Source of the DNA: Deroplatys truncata
Taxonomy: Eukaryota; Arthropoda; Insecta; Mantodea; Mantidae
Length of the DNA: 64,000 nt
Assembly (NCBI GenBank): GCA_030765065.1
Contig: CM060990.1
Coordinates: forward strand, 411,379,198 to 411,443,197
Direction of reading: 5' to 3'
Positions 43,766-54,899 of the stretch are shown piece by piece; the first letter of the stretch is position 1; every line of letters starts with the position of its first letter. The translations under genes and the position numbers were made by a program. The notes beneath the pieces are model-generated. The model had not been told where the DNA came from, made no database searches, and was given only the letters and a program-made list of their open reading frames with translations.

Positions 43766-44580
43766 ATGCCTATATGTTTCATGCCTGGTTGTAGATCTGG
43801 ATACGAAAATTCTAAAGGTAAAAATTTGTTTTAGACCTCCAAAGGATAAACTAAGTATTGTTTTGTAAGTGGGAAAGGGTGATTTACGTTCCCACCAAAT
43901 TAGCAACATCATCTGGAGGTAATTGTGAGTATAGACAAGAGATGCCTTTAACATCATTTGTTAACCAAATGAGGTTATTAGCAAAGGACACTGTAAGCCA
44001 CAATAGGGGAAGAGCAAAATTAAGGGCAAAATTGTGATTGAGCTGCCTGATATCCCGGATTAGGAAAACAACATACCTGAAACGACTGAGAAAGATGTTG
44101 CTAAAGAATGTCTAGTATATCACTTGAGTGGATATATAGTACATAATAATTCAAAGGTCACACACTGTAAAGCATGTATTAATTTACTCCATGGCAACTC
44201 TACAGACTTCCCTTCCATATAACTTTTAACGACAATTAAAGACTACAAATCTAGTACAGACGATTTCTGCCTTATGTACCCCTCTAAATCTGTATAGAAT
44301 GTTGTTTTGCAAGTAGAGAGTGTTCTAGCAGAGAAACTTTCAAGTGAAAGTAACTTGTGGGGCGATATATGTTTTGATGGTTGTGATAGCGTTAACCAAA
44401 TTAGTGCTGATTCTGAAATTGTGTTTTATGAGGAACATGTACTGGATTTTGTCCCCAAACTGATTCTACATTACGTGAAGTGTCGATTCTTTTTCTGCAC
44501 CAAGGAAATGAAAAAGGAAATACAATCATCAAAGACTGCAAAATCATCTAGGAAATTGTCGAAAGTTGCTAACAGCTGAC
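43766..44580 (+). pseudogene. THAP/P-like transposase relic (N- and C-terminal parts)
   Basis: Starts MPICFMPGCRSGYENSKGK, the beginning of a THAP zinc finger (C-x4-C spacing), then PPKDKL-like in a shifted frame. After about 43980 the reading jumps to a carboxyl-terminal part: AKECLVYHLSGYIVH (about 44101), a C-x2-C pair THCKACINLLHG (44160-44195), TTIKDYKSSTDDF, then an intact tail frame from 44307 with QVESVLAEKLSSES and VPKLILHYVKCRFFF to the TGA at 44580. This tail layout is the one seen at the end of P/THAP9-type transposases. The catalytic middle is deleted, so it cannot act. At least three stops. Confidence 0.62.
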
Positions 44581-45861
44581 TTCATAATTGATGATTACAT
44601 TTTTATCTATAGAACAAAATACAAGTAGATTGCAATGATTCTTGCAGTGAAGCTAGCTCTTTATTCACAGGAAAAATGCTGTAAAATACGTAGATGTATA
44701 GATAACAACATAGTGAGTATAAAAGTATAAATTACATTTTACTTTCTTCCTTTCATGTCATTTTACATTCTAGTAGTAACATTATTATCTAGCATTTATG
44801 TGAATGATTGTAAGAATGTGCATGTGTAAGTGTACTGTTTAGCGATACTGTTTTTGTTTACTCGTTCCCCAGTACATCTCCTGCTATACATTACAGTATT
44901 TGTATTAGCACTGTACCACACAACTAATTGCAATGCCATCTGTGCGACAGAACACATGAACTACTACAGTGATCACATTTCTCCTTCTACTCACTATGGT
45001 ATAAATAAAAATTTCCCCACTTTGTTGAGCTATTGCTATCACCTACCAACTATTGTTCAGTGACCTTCACCATGACACATCAACTGAATAAACAAATGCG
45101 CCTATTCTTCTGTCAGGAGGCGATTTAAATCTTTGCTGCGCTTAAATATTCATATAGTCATTCATGTTAAACATACTCTCATTTAAGAAACCTAATAGAG
45201 ATTTTATATACCACAATTGTAATTACAGATTTGACAAATGAAATAGAAACTGAGATTCACTCAACTTTCAACAGATAACTTTCCCCATTCTGAATTCAAA
45301 TTCCTCATTTCCTTATTTGATAGTATTACAAGCATATCACTAATTGATATATTAAAAGTAGATTATTTGTATACTTCTGTTCTTGCACCTTATTTTCTCT
45401 GCGTGTATGTAAAATATCACAATAAGCAATTCAAAGATTTTATAAAGTGTTATCATGAATAATTAAAGCTATACTGGATGATAGAGTTTAATTTCATTGA
45501 AAGTTAAATTTTAAGTTGGTTTTATAGGAAATCTTGTAGTTATAATCTGGTTATGATTTGTATGAATATGCTGCTCGACATACATGTTCACATTTGTGCA
45601 TTGCTTTGATTATGTTATCAGTCTTCTGGTAATGAGAGCGGATCACTATGACCTCACTCATATTCTGTTTAGAGTTATCATACCCAGGCAAGATGAAAAC
45701 ACCTCAGAATCCTTTCAGCATTGTTCAAAGCTCCACCTCATGTCTCATTTGCCTCTGGAAGAAAATGTTGCTCAAGCTAGTCTACATGTTCTCTTTTAAA
45801 TAATTGTTTACATCTGCACACATCCGAGTCCTTGTGTTTTGAAACAATTTTTAATTTCTCT
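44581..45861. other. No recognised feature inside the THAP element
   Basis: AT-rich sequence between the transposase relic and dispersed repeat C. Short frames (44830-45063, 45584-45799) show no motif. Confidence 0.45.
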
Positions 45862-46250
45862 ACTACTTACGTATTGCATTCCACCCAAAAATTTGATATC
45901 GAGATTTCATCAGAAATACACATTTTGAGAATGCCTGAATCAAAAAAAAAAAAAAAGCATCTTTAGCAAAAGGTGTGTGCATGTGTATGTGCGCATGTGG
46001 ATGTGATAGGATTTTCTAGAAAATCCCACCACCCAAAACTACCCTTTTTCTCAAAAATGGCTCCAATGATTTTGATTAAAATGTTGTATTGTTCAAGATA
46101 TTTTGCATGGCAAATAAGATGTAGGTATACCTTGAATTTTCTGGGAATAGCCTGTGAAGTGCTTTTCATTCTGAATGACTTTATAACTGCTAAACGTTAA
46201 AAGATAGACAAAAATCTTACTACACATCTGTGTCTGTGAACAGCATAACT
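45862..46250 (+). repeat. Dispersed repeat C, copy 2
   Basis: Matches 26745-27190 from GTATTGCATTCCACCC through TTTTCTGGGAATAGCCTGTGAAG. Contains poly-A (45943-45956) and a GT-rich tract (45972-46000) at the site where copy 1 has a CT microsatellite. Confidence 0.8.
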
Positions 46251-46261
46251 CAGAAAAGAAA

Positions 46262-46700
46262 AGTCGTTAAATACCAAAGTTGGTATTTAAGATCAGCATC
46301 TTGCAAAGATGCATCATGAAGATTTTCAAGAAAGTCCTCCCAAACTACCCTTTATATGGAAACTTTTTCGAAAAGCTTTATTTTCACAAAAATGGCTGAT
46401 AATGATTTTGGTTAAATATCACATGTTTAAATATTTTCATGTCAAATGTATACATTGAATTTTCTGGGAATAGCCTCTGAAGTCCTCTTATTCTGAGTAA
46501 CTTTTGCATAATTGGTAAACCGTAAGATAGGCAAAATCTTACTATAAAAAATTTTGGTCTCGTTAAAGCACACAATTTACTTCAAAGCATTTTTTTCTCT
46601 CTCTCTTTTTTAAGTTAAACATTTCTGAGATATTCCTTGTTATTGGTTTGAATTTTCAAATACTTATAATTTTCTCAAATGGAAAGTTGGTATTCGATAT
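46262..46700 (+). repeat. Dispersed repeat C, copy 3
   Basis: Tandem neighbour of copy 2. Shares AAAATGGCT-AATGATTTTGGTTAAAT, TTTTCTGGGAATAGCCTCTGAAGTCCT and the following GGTAAACCGTAAGATAG. Similarity to copy 1 may extend to about 47160. Confidence 0.75.
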
Positions 46701-48555
46701 TTTCTCGTGGCCATGCAAAGAGAATCAAATTTAAAAGTCCTCATATAGCTACAAGCTCTTTAAAAATCTGACTCAATTTACCTATTGTGTTGTATAACGA
46801 CATGTGTAAATGTAAATTGAAAGTTTAAATTGATTAACAAGAAGTAGCTAGAATAAGCTTTTGTAAGTATAGTTTATAGAAGAATGATTAGAGAAAACCA
46901 TGTGAATGTAGAAATTCAAATTTGTTTTTCTTTCTTCTGCGATTATCTGAAAAGAACGGAATTTCAAATCCATCAAATAGCAACCCACTTTTAAAAGATC
47001 TGACTATCGCTTTAGCTTACTGCATTCTTCTTATCCCTACAATGAAAGTGTGTAAATGCAAAATGAAAGTTTAGCTTGATTAACAAGACGTAGATACCAA
47101 GAATAAGCTTTTGTAAGAATTGTTTGTAAAAGAGTGCATAGAGAAAGTCATGTGAATACAACCCATCAGATTTTTATTTTCCTCTCAGGAACCATGATCC
47201 TGAACATTGCCATAGTACTAAAATGGAGTTGAGTAAGCTGAGGTACCTACAGAGGTAACTCAAAAAATAGCAAGCAAAAGCTTACTAAAAGCAAGCAGGA
47301 CTTGTTTTTATTTATACCACATTGCGAGCAATAGCTCAGCGATCAAGGCCAGCAAGCTTTTGCTTGTGAGGAGATTGAGGAGAAAATTTTTATTTACATG
47401 AAACCAAGCAATTGCTTGGAATTAGTGAGATATGAGCTAATGCTTGCTTTTATTTATACCACCCAAATGGCCATAGCAATGAACATACAGTACAATGGGT
47501 TCCTTTCCTTGCATTTTGCTTTTAACTCATTAAATTTACCCAACTTTGATGATGCTCTGTAAAAGCACATGGGTACGTTTGTCAAGATGATCCCAATTAT
47601 TTCTTCCAAGGCTTCATTCAGTGCACTGAAAATGGTTTCAGTGCCTGTTTTCTTTAATCTCTTTAAAGAAACAAATCTCTCTATTGGAAGTTTCTCTCCT
47701 GCAGGAATCTACTGTTCTAAAACAAAATATTTATTCATGATGGCTTACATCTGATGTTTTCATCAATGATTAAGCAACTGGTCACACTCTCTAACTCATT
47801 TGTAATTTGTCTTGACATGACTCTTTTCATTGCTTGTCTACATCATTTTGAATGCTATTGCTTAGGTACATGCAATTCTTCTCTTGATATGTCCTAAAAA
47901 AATGTATCATAGCTTAAAAGTAGACCAAAGTCTCTAGAAAAAGATCTCTTTCTATGCTCTCTCCCATTTCATCATGTCCTTGAAGGGTCTTACCTCCTTT
48001 AGCTAAAGTGCAAACCACGTCAATAACATGAGTAATGTAGTCTCTTTTTTTTCAAATGTATCTTTTCTTTCTCTTTGATTTCAGCTTATTTCGCCTAGTC
48101 TAGTTGTAAAACAACTGATTTGTTTTCATGAAAATACTTCCAACCAAGAACATTTGAAGAATGACATTTGCTTGTTTTGTGTTGTTTAAACTATTCTGCA
48201 GCCTTATGCCACCAGGAAAACCCAGATTTGAGGCAAGTGTGCTTGCTTGATCTGGTATTTGAAGTATCGTTTATCACAAAACAGAGGCAATGGAAGCAAA
48301 ACACAGCATCCTTTTCAATGCTATATTTCATTTAGTTAAATGTTTCATACCATGTTTTGTTAAAACTCATGTTTCTAGTGTTGTTTTCTGTTTCAACACT
48401 CTTGACTGGATAGAGAGAAATTTGAAGCTAGAAGGGTCCTTAATTCATCCTTGCTGAGCCTTCTAATCTGTCATAAAGTAAACCTATGCTGGGATAGTCA
48501 GTGTGTAGTGTAGTTCTGTTCACAGCAGCAACCTCCCCAGAGATGTCTGCATTAT

Positions 48556-50415
48556 CTGAAAAGGAAGAAAATTTTGGTATTAATATACAAAGATTAACTT
48601 CTAAGTGAATTCAAAAAAAAAAAAGAAATGAGATCATTTTTATATTCATAGTCACCATAAAACAAATGTAACAAAAATGCACTGGAACAAAATTATATAA
48701 GTTTTAATGCTGATTAAGTGACCTCCAAAGTTGATTTGATATTGTGTATAGCCACTAGAGATTGTCAAAGTCAACAGATTATGATTGAAACCTTGTAGTG
48801 ACGTCACATAAACATCGGGCATCTTCAACAAGTGGCTGATAATTTTGAAATGTAAATTGGCCTTTGTTTGAATGAGATATACTTGCTAACTGCAAATCAA
48901 ACTTTAGCTCAATCAGTTGAATGATTTTTGAGTATCTGAGTCATACATGCACACACAGCAGCCCACTTTCGCCTAACTGATTTGACTTTTAACTACACAG
49001 ATAAACAATAAGATTTAGAAAACAAAACTGTTAAACTGTGCAAGTGCTGATATGGCATGTCAGGTAAAGTATTTATTGCTAACATGAGATGTTGGAAGCC
49101 GTAGAATTGGGCTATTAATCTTTTCAATGGGTGTTCACATAAAACGGACCAGGTGCGTAAATTAGCAAAAGTAAATTAACTTGGAACATTTTAAATTTTG
49201 TTTATTTAAGAGATACAATACATGGTATCATTTTAAACTAAAACAAAAGAAGGAACAATAATAATTGATCTCTCGTGTATGTATCTAAATGACTGACAGA
49301 AGCTGATTTAACAAAGGTCACTGAATGCTTCAAAATTACATCACTATAGAAGAAGTTGATAGTACATCACTACAGAAGTCGATGGTCCTAAGAAATATAA
49401 TTCTGTTTTTAAACTGACTTAAACTTTATAGACAAGGAATCTCTTAAGTACTAAAACAAAACTTAAATCACGTTTATTTCAATGCTAAGCTGTAAGATAT
49501 TGCTTATTAATCTATTTAGAACTTTCAACATGGTCTAGTGCAATAAATGATCTTGAACGCCACACACTAACATATTGGTTATATCCTTTTATATTTTTGT
49601 AGCATGTGCAAAACAGAACTATATCTTTAGCATTAGCATCTATCCCATCTTCAAGTAGATGAGATTTTCATTCATGTACTGACCAGTATTATGTTTCATA
49701 ACTGAATTCCTCAGTTGCTATGCATAGAAGTGAAGTATTTTAATTAAAAAGCTTATTTATTGCATTGTTACAACACTGCAGGTTTTAGAATCCTGTCAAA
49801 TTTACAAGCCGTACATTAAAGGTTGCATTCCACCATTACTTCCAGACAAGCAAAGTTTTAATGACTTTCTTTCTGTTTACAGCACCAAAATACATATGAA
49901 TTATATGTTTTAACATTACTTAGTAACCTACCGACCGGTGTTGACTTCTTTTACAGATCATAGTAAAATGGAAAATAGAAGTAGGTTTAAACATATGTAC
50001 ATGGTTTGTAATATTAAAGTGAAATTTCTTTTTGTGTGCTTAATTCACTGGGTGTTCAGCATCCATTAAATATTTCCATGGGTATGGAACCCTGAACACC
50101 CATGTAATGTGTCTGTGTCAGAAATGATGGAAAAGAATGTGGTATGAACATTGATGTGAGGAATAAGTTTAAAACTAAACTAATTTGTATCAGCAACAAG
50201 AATAACCAAAGACAAAAACTAAGGAAGACAAATCAGCAAAGCAAATTTGCACCTTAAAAAGGTTTAAAAACAAATTAAAAAAAAATGCATGTACTGTGGA
50301 AAGGTAAATAAAACTTGCCAAACAATTTGCAGCACATAGAGCTACTTTCAAATTATTGATTTTATTTATACAGTTATTTATCTATGTATTCTTCCTATTT
50401 TGTTTTGTAACTTAC
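48556..50415 (-). other. Intron of hAT copy 2 (~1.86 kb)
   Basis: Bounded by GTAAGT and TTCCTTTTCAG. AT-rich, with no coding signal seen inside. The preceding intron is 50574-51323. Confidence 0.5.
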
Positions 50416-50573
50416 CTACAACAACAAAAACAACTCTTGGTAACAAATTATGCCTATCACTCATATTCTGAATTTCATTATATTTAATGGGGTCTTGGAG
50501 GCTGTTCTCATTGGGCAAAACCCTGCATGTTTCATCTGTTGTATGCCTTCTGTTCCTGCCAAAGTTTGATATT
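50416..50573 (-). pseudogene. Second exon of hAT copy 2
   Basis: The acceptor TTTTTTCAG (50574-50576 for CAG) and donor G/GTAAGT (at 50416) bound an open frame containing ISNFGRNRRHTTDETC and YNEIQNMSDRHNLLPR. Phase matches the exons on both sides. The residues are not conserved enough to assign to a domain. Confidence 0.55.
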
Positions 50574-51323
50574 CTGAAAAAAATAAAATAAACAAAGTTT
50601 TTGAATAGCAATATTAAGGTAATGCCAAATACTTTGTACTGATAATGAGAAAACATTATTAAACGTTATACATCAATTAATAACTGCATTATTTAATAAT
50701 TAAAAATGTGCACTTTGCTGTATCTTAGTAAAATACACTATCAGTAATGTCTTCGCTAAGTATCCACTCCTCTCATGAGCAAGCCAAGGGCCAAGCTGAA
50801 TTTCAGAGGCTGGGCCTGCAAGTGTAAAAATTGACAACTAGGCTATAGTATACAGTATTAAACAAAAATTAAGATTAATTGGCCATTAAAAATATATAGC
50901 AAACACAGATAACCATGTGCACAAGAACTTCAAAGGTCTAGGGCTAAAATTTTAGCCCACAGGGACTATAAGTCGTAAAATAAAAGCTTGTTGTGTATTT
51001 ATATTTGTTTTGTTTGTTTCTGTAACATTGAATATATTCATTTTAAAATTAATTTTCAATATTTATGTCTTCTTTATAAAGACAATTTGTAATCAAACAT
51101 AATATGTATTTATTCATCAAGTAATTTAACAAACTTAAATTTAGATTTGTTTTGTTTTATACTTTAACTGTACATCCCTCAATGGTATATGCATGTTACA
51201 ATATTTATTAAGTTGAAACAAACAAACCATGAAAAAGCTTTTAGGCATGAACTGAAATATATTTTTAACAAACACTCATTGTTGGAATAATATAATTGCT
51301 ATACACATAAATATAAACATTAC

Positions 51324-51529
51324 CCACTCTCACCTGCATCATTCATGCTGTTCTTCTTAGTAAAAAAATCCAATATTGAAGACTGAGCTGTTGTAGATGA
51401 GTGGCGCTTCACGATACCTTTGCTTTTATCATTAACAACCACCAAGACTTTAACATGTGCATGTCTGAGTATTTGTGACTGCTGACAGGACGGAGTACCC
51501 ACAATAGGGTTGATACACCCACAGTCCAA
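51324..51529 (-). pseudogene. Amino-terminal exon of hAT copy 2
   Basis: The open frame from the ATG at 51529 carries QSSILDFFTKKNS, a pattern common at the amino end of ZMYM1-like hAT proteins. It matches the PCNA-box consensus Q-x-x-I/L-x-x-F-F. The frame joins in phase to the exon at 50416-50573 if the donor is GG/GTAATG at 51324. A stronger-looking donor, CAG/GTGAGAG, lies a few bases before it but puts the next exon in a frame with a stop. Confidence 0.6.
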
Positions 51530-51712
51530 TCACCAATGAGTTATGATGACATCGCCAAATTTCTATGCATTCCATTTCAAACACTCCAAATAATGCACAC
51601 TCCATAGGCGGTTGCAGTACCCAGCTGTCACCATAGAGTTGAGTTAATGTGGCGTTGCCAAATTACCACTTCTATAGCTGAATGTGCCTATAATTTAAAC
51701 ATTTGATTTTAT

Positions 51713-51905
51713 TGACTAATTTTGAAGATTTAAAAGCTAGTAACAGTGATGTGTCATATTTAAAATAGAGAGTTGAGGGTTGTTACACTACATCACATTA
51801 TTTTAAATATGACACATCACTGTTACTAGCTTCTAAATCTTCAAAATTAGTCAAGTAAGAATATGATAGTGATGTAGTGTAACAACCCTCAACTCTCTAT
51901 TTTAA
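51713..51905. mobile_element. 193-bp A-B-A'-B' inverted-repeat element
   Basis: Arm A (51713-51766, 54 nt) is repeated inverted as A' (51800-51853) with one mismatch. Arm B (51765-51796, 32 nt, extendable by the shared ATTTAAAAT) is repeated inverted and perfectly as B' (51869-51900). Order A, B, A', B' gives two interleaved palindromes, so only one full hairpin can form at a time on a strand. It is flanked by the 12-bp direct repeat ATTTGATTTTAT (51701-51712 and 51906-51917), a probable target duplication. There is no coding capacity, and the superfamily is unknown. Confidence 0.88.
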
Positions 51906-51917
51906 ATTTGATTTTAT

Positions 51918-52734
51918 ATTCACCTGTTTTAGCTTTATTTCTTCCTCTATGGTTTTCTGATTTTGGTTAATTCAATTATTTAAAAAAATCCCTAAACTAG
52001 CAGGAGGACCAAGGTCCAAGGTCTCCCTGGTGCCTGCCGTTCACATGCCCCTGCTTAAACCACTGTTTTACTGAGTAAGGAATGATGAAGATGGGCCTAA
52101 GGCATATCTGCCACTTATAAAGGGTCACTTAAATTAAAAAAAACTTTAGGGGATGGTGATTCACCTAGCATAATTATTATTAAAACACTAATACTGCTAC
52201 AGAGGCATAAAACTCATAGATATGAATGTGCAAAATAATGCAGCAGACAGTGTTCCTTGTGAAACTATAGGCCAACTGAGAAGGTATTGTAAAAGAAGGC
52301 AAATTAATTCTTTTAGCACAGTAAAGAAGGTGCAATCATTGATACTTCTGATGAACAAACCCGAGAATACTACTCATAGAAATTAATCTGAGACTTACAA
52401 AACAAGCTGAAGGATATGTGCCTCAGCTCTGGAATGCCATAATAGAAATGCTGTAAAGTTATTGTGCACCTAAAATGCAACAAATATTTTGTTTTTTATT
52501 TTAAGAAAGAAATTGTGCTTATTTCTACTTTGTATGTTTTATTGGAATTCCTTGAAAATAGAAAAGTTTTCTACGTACTTTGGAATCAACCAACCATATA
52601 TCTCTCCTTAAGGCATATCATTGAATGAAAAACCGTATTTCTTAAAGTCTAATCCCCTTTCCTCGTGTTCTTGAGTACCACATGGGTCACCCAAACTTCC
52701 ACTGTAAATATCTTTGAAACAAAAATACAAATTG
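51918..52734. other. No recognised feature
   Basis: AT-rich. A C/G-richer patch at 51998-52075 has a SINE-like look but no clear A or B box. Confidence 0.4.
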
Positions 52735-53440
52735 AAAAAGCACTTTCACAGGCATGAAGGTAGGAAGGGGCTCATTAAAGAAGATGATATAGGCCATTCA
52801 AAAATGTAAGCAAATATGATTTTCAGCATAAACTTAAGTATTTTTAAATGGGAATCCTGTATAATTTTTTATGCAATTGATAACAATGAAACTAACATTA
52901 AGAATGGCTTTTTGCTGCATCGCAATAGATTAATTGTATCCTAAGAAATTGTAGCATGAAGTTGACTTTTGAGACACCATGAAATGCACATCAGTTGCAC
53001 AGAGCTTAAACTGCATTGTTGAGTCTCAAAGCACAAACTTCATGTTGCAGTTAACTGCAAGGTGACCGACTTATTAAATGCAGCAACAGCAGTTCTTAAT
53101 ACTACTTTCATGGTTATCTATTGCACTAATTGCATCTAATGTAGGGTTTCCAATAAAAAAAAGGAAAATAGGAAAATAAATAATGGCTTACCTCTTTTGT
53201 TGTATCTCAAGCCTCAACATCAAGTGCCAATTTCTTGGGATGCAATTGACCTATTGCAAGCAACAAATGTCATTCTTAATGCTACTGTCTATGTTATATA
53301 TTGCATAAAAATATTATAGGTTTTCCAATTATTTAATCACAAGCTTATGTTGAAAATCATATTTACTTACATTTTTGAATGCCTTGTGTTGTCTACTTTA
53401 ATGAGCCCCTTTCTTACCTTCATGCCTGTGCAAATTGTTT
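52735..53440. repeat. Long fold-back repeat with a third internal copy
   Basis: The left arm (about 52735-52985) and right arm (about 53200-53440) are diverged inverted copies. They share ACAGGCATGAAGGTA, GGGGCTCATTAAAG, CATTCAAAAATGTAAG, AAATATGATTTTCA and ATTAAGAATG. The loop holds another partial copy (about 53030-53155) in right-arm orientation (GCAGCAACAGCAGTTCTTAATACTACT, then GTAGGGTTTCC). No protein motif. The family is unknown. Confidence 0.78.
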
Positions 53441-53838
53441 ATAATTTTTTTTTTTCAGATATATGAAACCCAATATATGAAACAATTCTTTGCTTCCAAT
53501 CATTTTTTCTCATATCATAGCAATGGACAAGTTTCTGCAAAATGCAATGCTGACTCCATACAAAGCACTTCACTACTCACTTCCTAGGTTCATTCTTCAA
53601 GGATCCATAGATGATGTTTATTTTTCTATTAACAGACTATAATATTCTATAATATTCTTAAAATGGAAATTTTTTTCAGAGGTAAAAATACAGTACAATA
53701 AGGTGATTCTCACAACCCAATTGAACTGCAGAATTAAAACTATGTTAGGATACTTCATTTCATATTTTGAAGCAGTATACATTGTTGAGAAATAATCACC
53801 AGAGTTAATTTTGCTCAGATCTGGCTGTTATCAGATTC
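53441..53838. other. No recognised feature
   Basis: AT-rich sequence up to the mariner-type element. Confidence 0.5.
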
Positions 53839-53840
53839 TA

Positions 53841-54897
53841 CAGAGTGAGTCAAAAGACTCTGAACCGCCTGAGCGATGGTTTTCCTGTCCGCGTCTTCGG
53901 CGCTCGTTGCCGTCTGCCGCTATCATAGAAAGGCGCGGATGAAACCATACAACATTTTTAAAACTACTTTTAAAGGCTTTACTTACCAACTTTACGAAAG
54001 GAGATGCTGAAACTGGCCACTGTCGTTGTTCATACATTTTTGGCACCTCTTTGGAAACTATCCATCACTCGCCATAGTTCACATTGAGAAATTTCCTGGC
54101 AGATATTTTGTTTTAATTCTTCCAGGGTGTGTAGGTTTGTCTTGTACACTTTATGTTTTAAGTTACCCCAGAGGGGTATTTTATGAACAATATTACCGGC
54201 TGGGCGGTGTTTTTCCGCTGGGCGTATGGAAATATGATAAAAACATGATAACGCACTGCTGCTATAAACAAAGTCATGCTGTTGTGGTTTTGCTTTGCAG
54301 TGTGAATGCAGTTTTGATTTGACGGTGATGTGATGTGGTTCAGTTATTACAAGTTATTTATTATTTTTTACTGTACTTAGTCACAAAGTATATTACGGCT
54401 CAGTATATGTTTTCTACTGCACAGCATGTATTTATTTATGATTTGTATGTGTTAACTCGGTCAACTTGCCAAGTGAAAGTACGATTTGCAGAAAGATTTC
54501 CAAGTGTAAAAGTTCCAGGCCATACAACAATCCATGAACTTTACAGTAAATTTCAGGGCACAAGAAGTGTTCAGGCTAAGAAATCTAAAAGACGGCGTTT
54601 GGTTCCTACCAGTAGACGACATGTTTCAGTAGACGACATCGGTCATCATTTGAAAAATTCCCCCAAAAAATTCCATGATGGATAGTTTCCTAAAGAGGTG
54701 CCAAAAATGTATGGACAACGATGGTGGCCAGTTTCAGGATTTCCTTTCATAAAGTTGGTAATTAAAGCCTTTAAAAGTAGTTTTAAAAACGTTGTGTGGT
54801 TTCATCCGCGCCTTTCTATGTTAGCAGCAGACGGCGAGCGCCAAGGACGCGGACAGGAAAAACACTGCATGGCGGTTGAGTCTTTTGGCTCACTCTG
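53841..54897 (+). mobile_element. Mariner-type element with ~220-bp TIRs, internally deleted
   Basis: Ends CAGAGTGAGTCAAAAGACTC (left) and CAGAGTGAGCCAAAAGACTC (right, other strand). The inverted arms run 53841-54064 and 54677-54897. The TA target duplication is at 53839-53840 and 54898-54899. Both arms read the same shadow frame (MPKMY...NVVWFHPRLSM), which is an inverted repeat and not a gene. Between the arms is an amino-terminal transposase piece (54335-54685). The catalytic part is deleted, so the element is non-autonomous. Confidence 0.9.
54390..54685 (+). pseudogene. Mariner-type transposase N-terminal fragment (DUF4817-like)
   Basis: FIYDLYVLTRSTCQVKVRF, AERFPSVKVPGHTTIHELY and RSVQAKKSKRRRLV match the helix-turn-helix start found in DUF4817/mariner-type insect proteins, closely parallel to the second mariner at 57305-57691. 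It ends HHLKNSPKK where the second HTH should begin, truncated by the right TIR. Confidence 0.75.
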
Positions 54898-54899
54898 TA

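Larger units (their letters stand above)
43522..47464 (+). mobile_element. THAP/P-like DNA transposon, 3.94 kb, inserted in hAT copy 2
   Basis: The left end GGGTGATACAAATAAATCCAAGCAATAGCTC is inverted relative to the right end GGGTGGTATAAATAAAAGCAAGCATTAGCTC (right end read on the other strand). On both sides the minus-strand hAT reading continues (VLYVHCYGH before, then SACSK and PLISVFWCC after), which fixes the boundaries. The target duplication is imperfect (CAATG against CAAATG). Inside are a THAP and transposase C-terminal relic (43766-44580) and two copies of dispersed repeat C. A second right-end-like sequence (TTTTATTTATACCAC at 47308-47322) suggests an internal duplication of the end. 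Confidence 0.65.
41945..51532 (-). pseudogene. Large hAT transposase gene relic (ZMYM1-like), copy 2, nested-interrupted
   Basis: Minus strand. An amino-terminal exon (51324-51529) with QSSILDFFTKK is followed by an exon at 50416-50573 bounded by a TTTTTTCAG acceptor and a GTAAGT donor. A third exon starts at 48555 (TTCCTTTTCAG acceptor). It then reads YPSIGLLYDRLEGSA, a TTF-type zinc finger (FCFHCLCF, GFSWWHKAAE, HKTSKCHS at 48130-48300), and RFVSLKRLKKTGTETIF-like and VLYVHCYGH (to 47465). After a 3.94-kb insertion it resumes at 43520 with PLISVFWCC, RHVVFEDLVK and MRNDVKELETMDE. It ends in the dimerisation domain VTGCSCERGFSKL-like (42600-42660) and, beyond a SINE, EQKFTTHVSSEDIIEEF (to 41945). 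Stops (for example at 48333 and 48193) show decay. Introns survive, so it is not a retrocopy. Confidence 0.83.
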
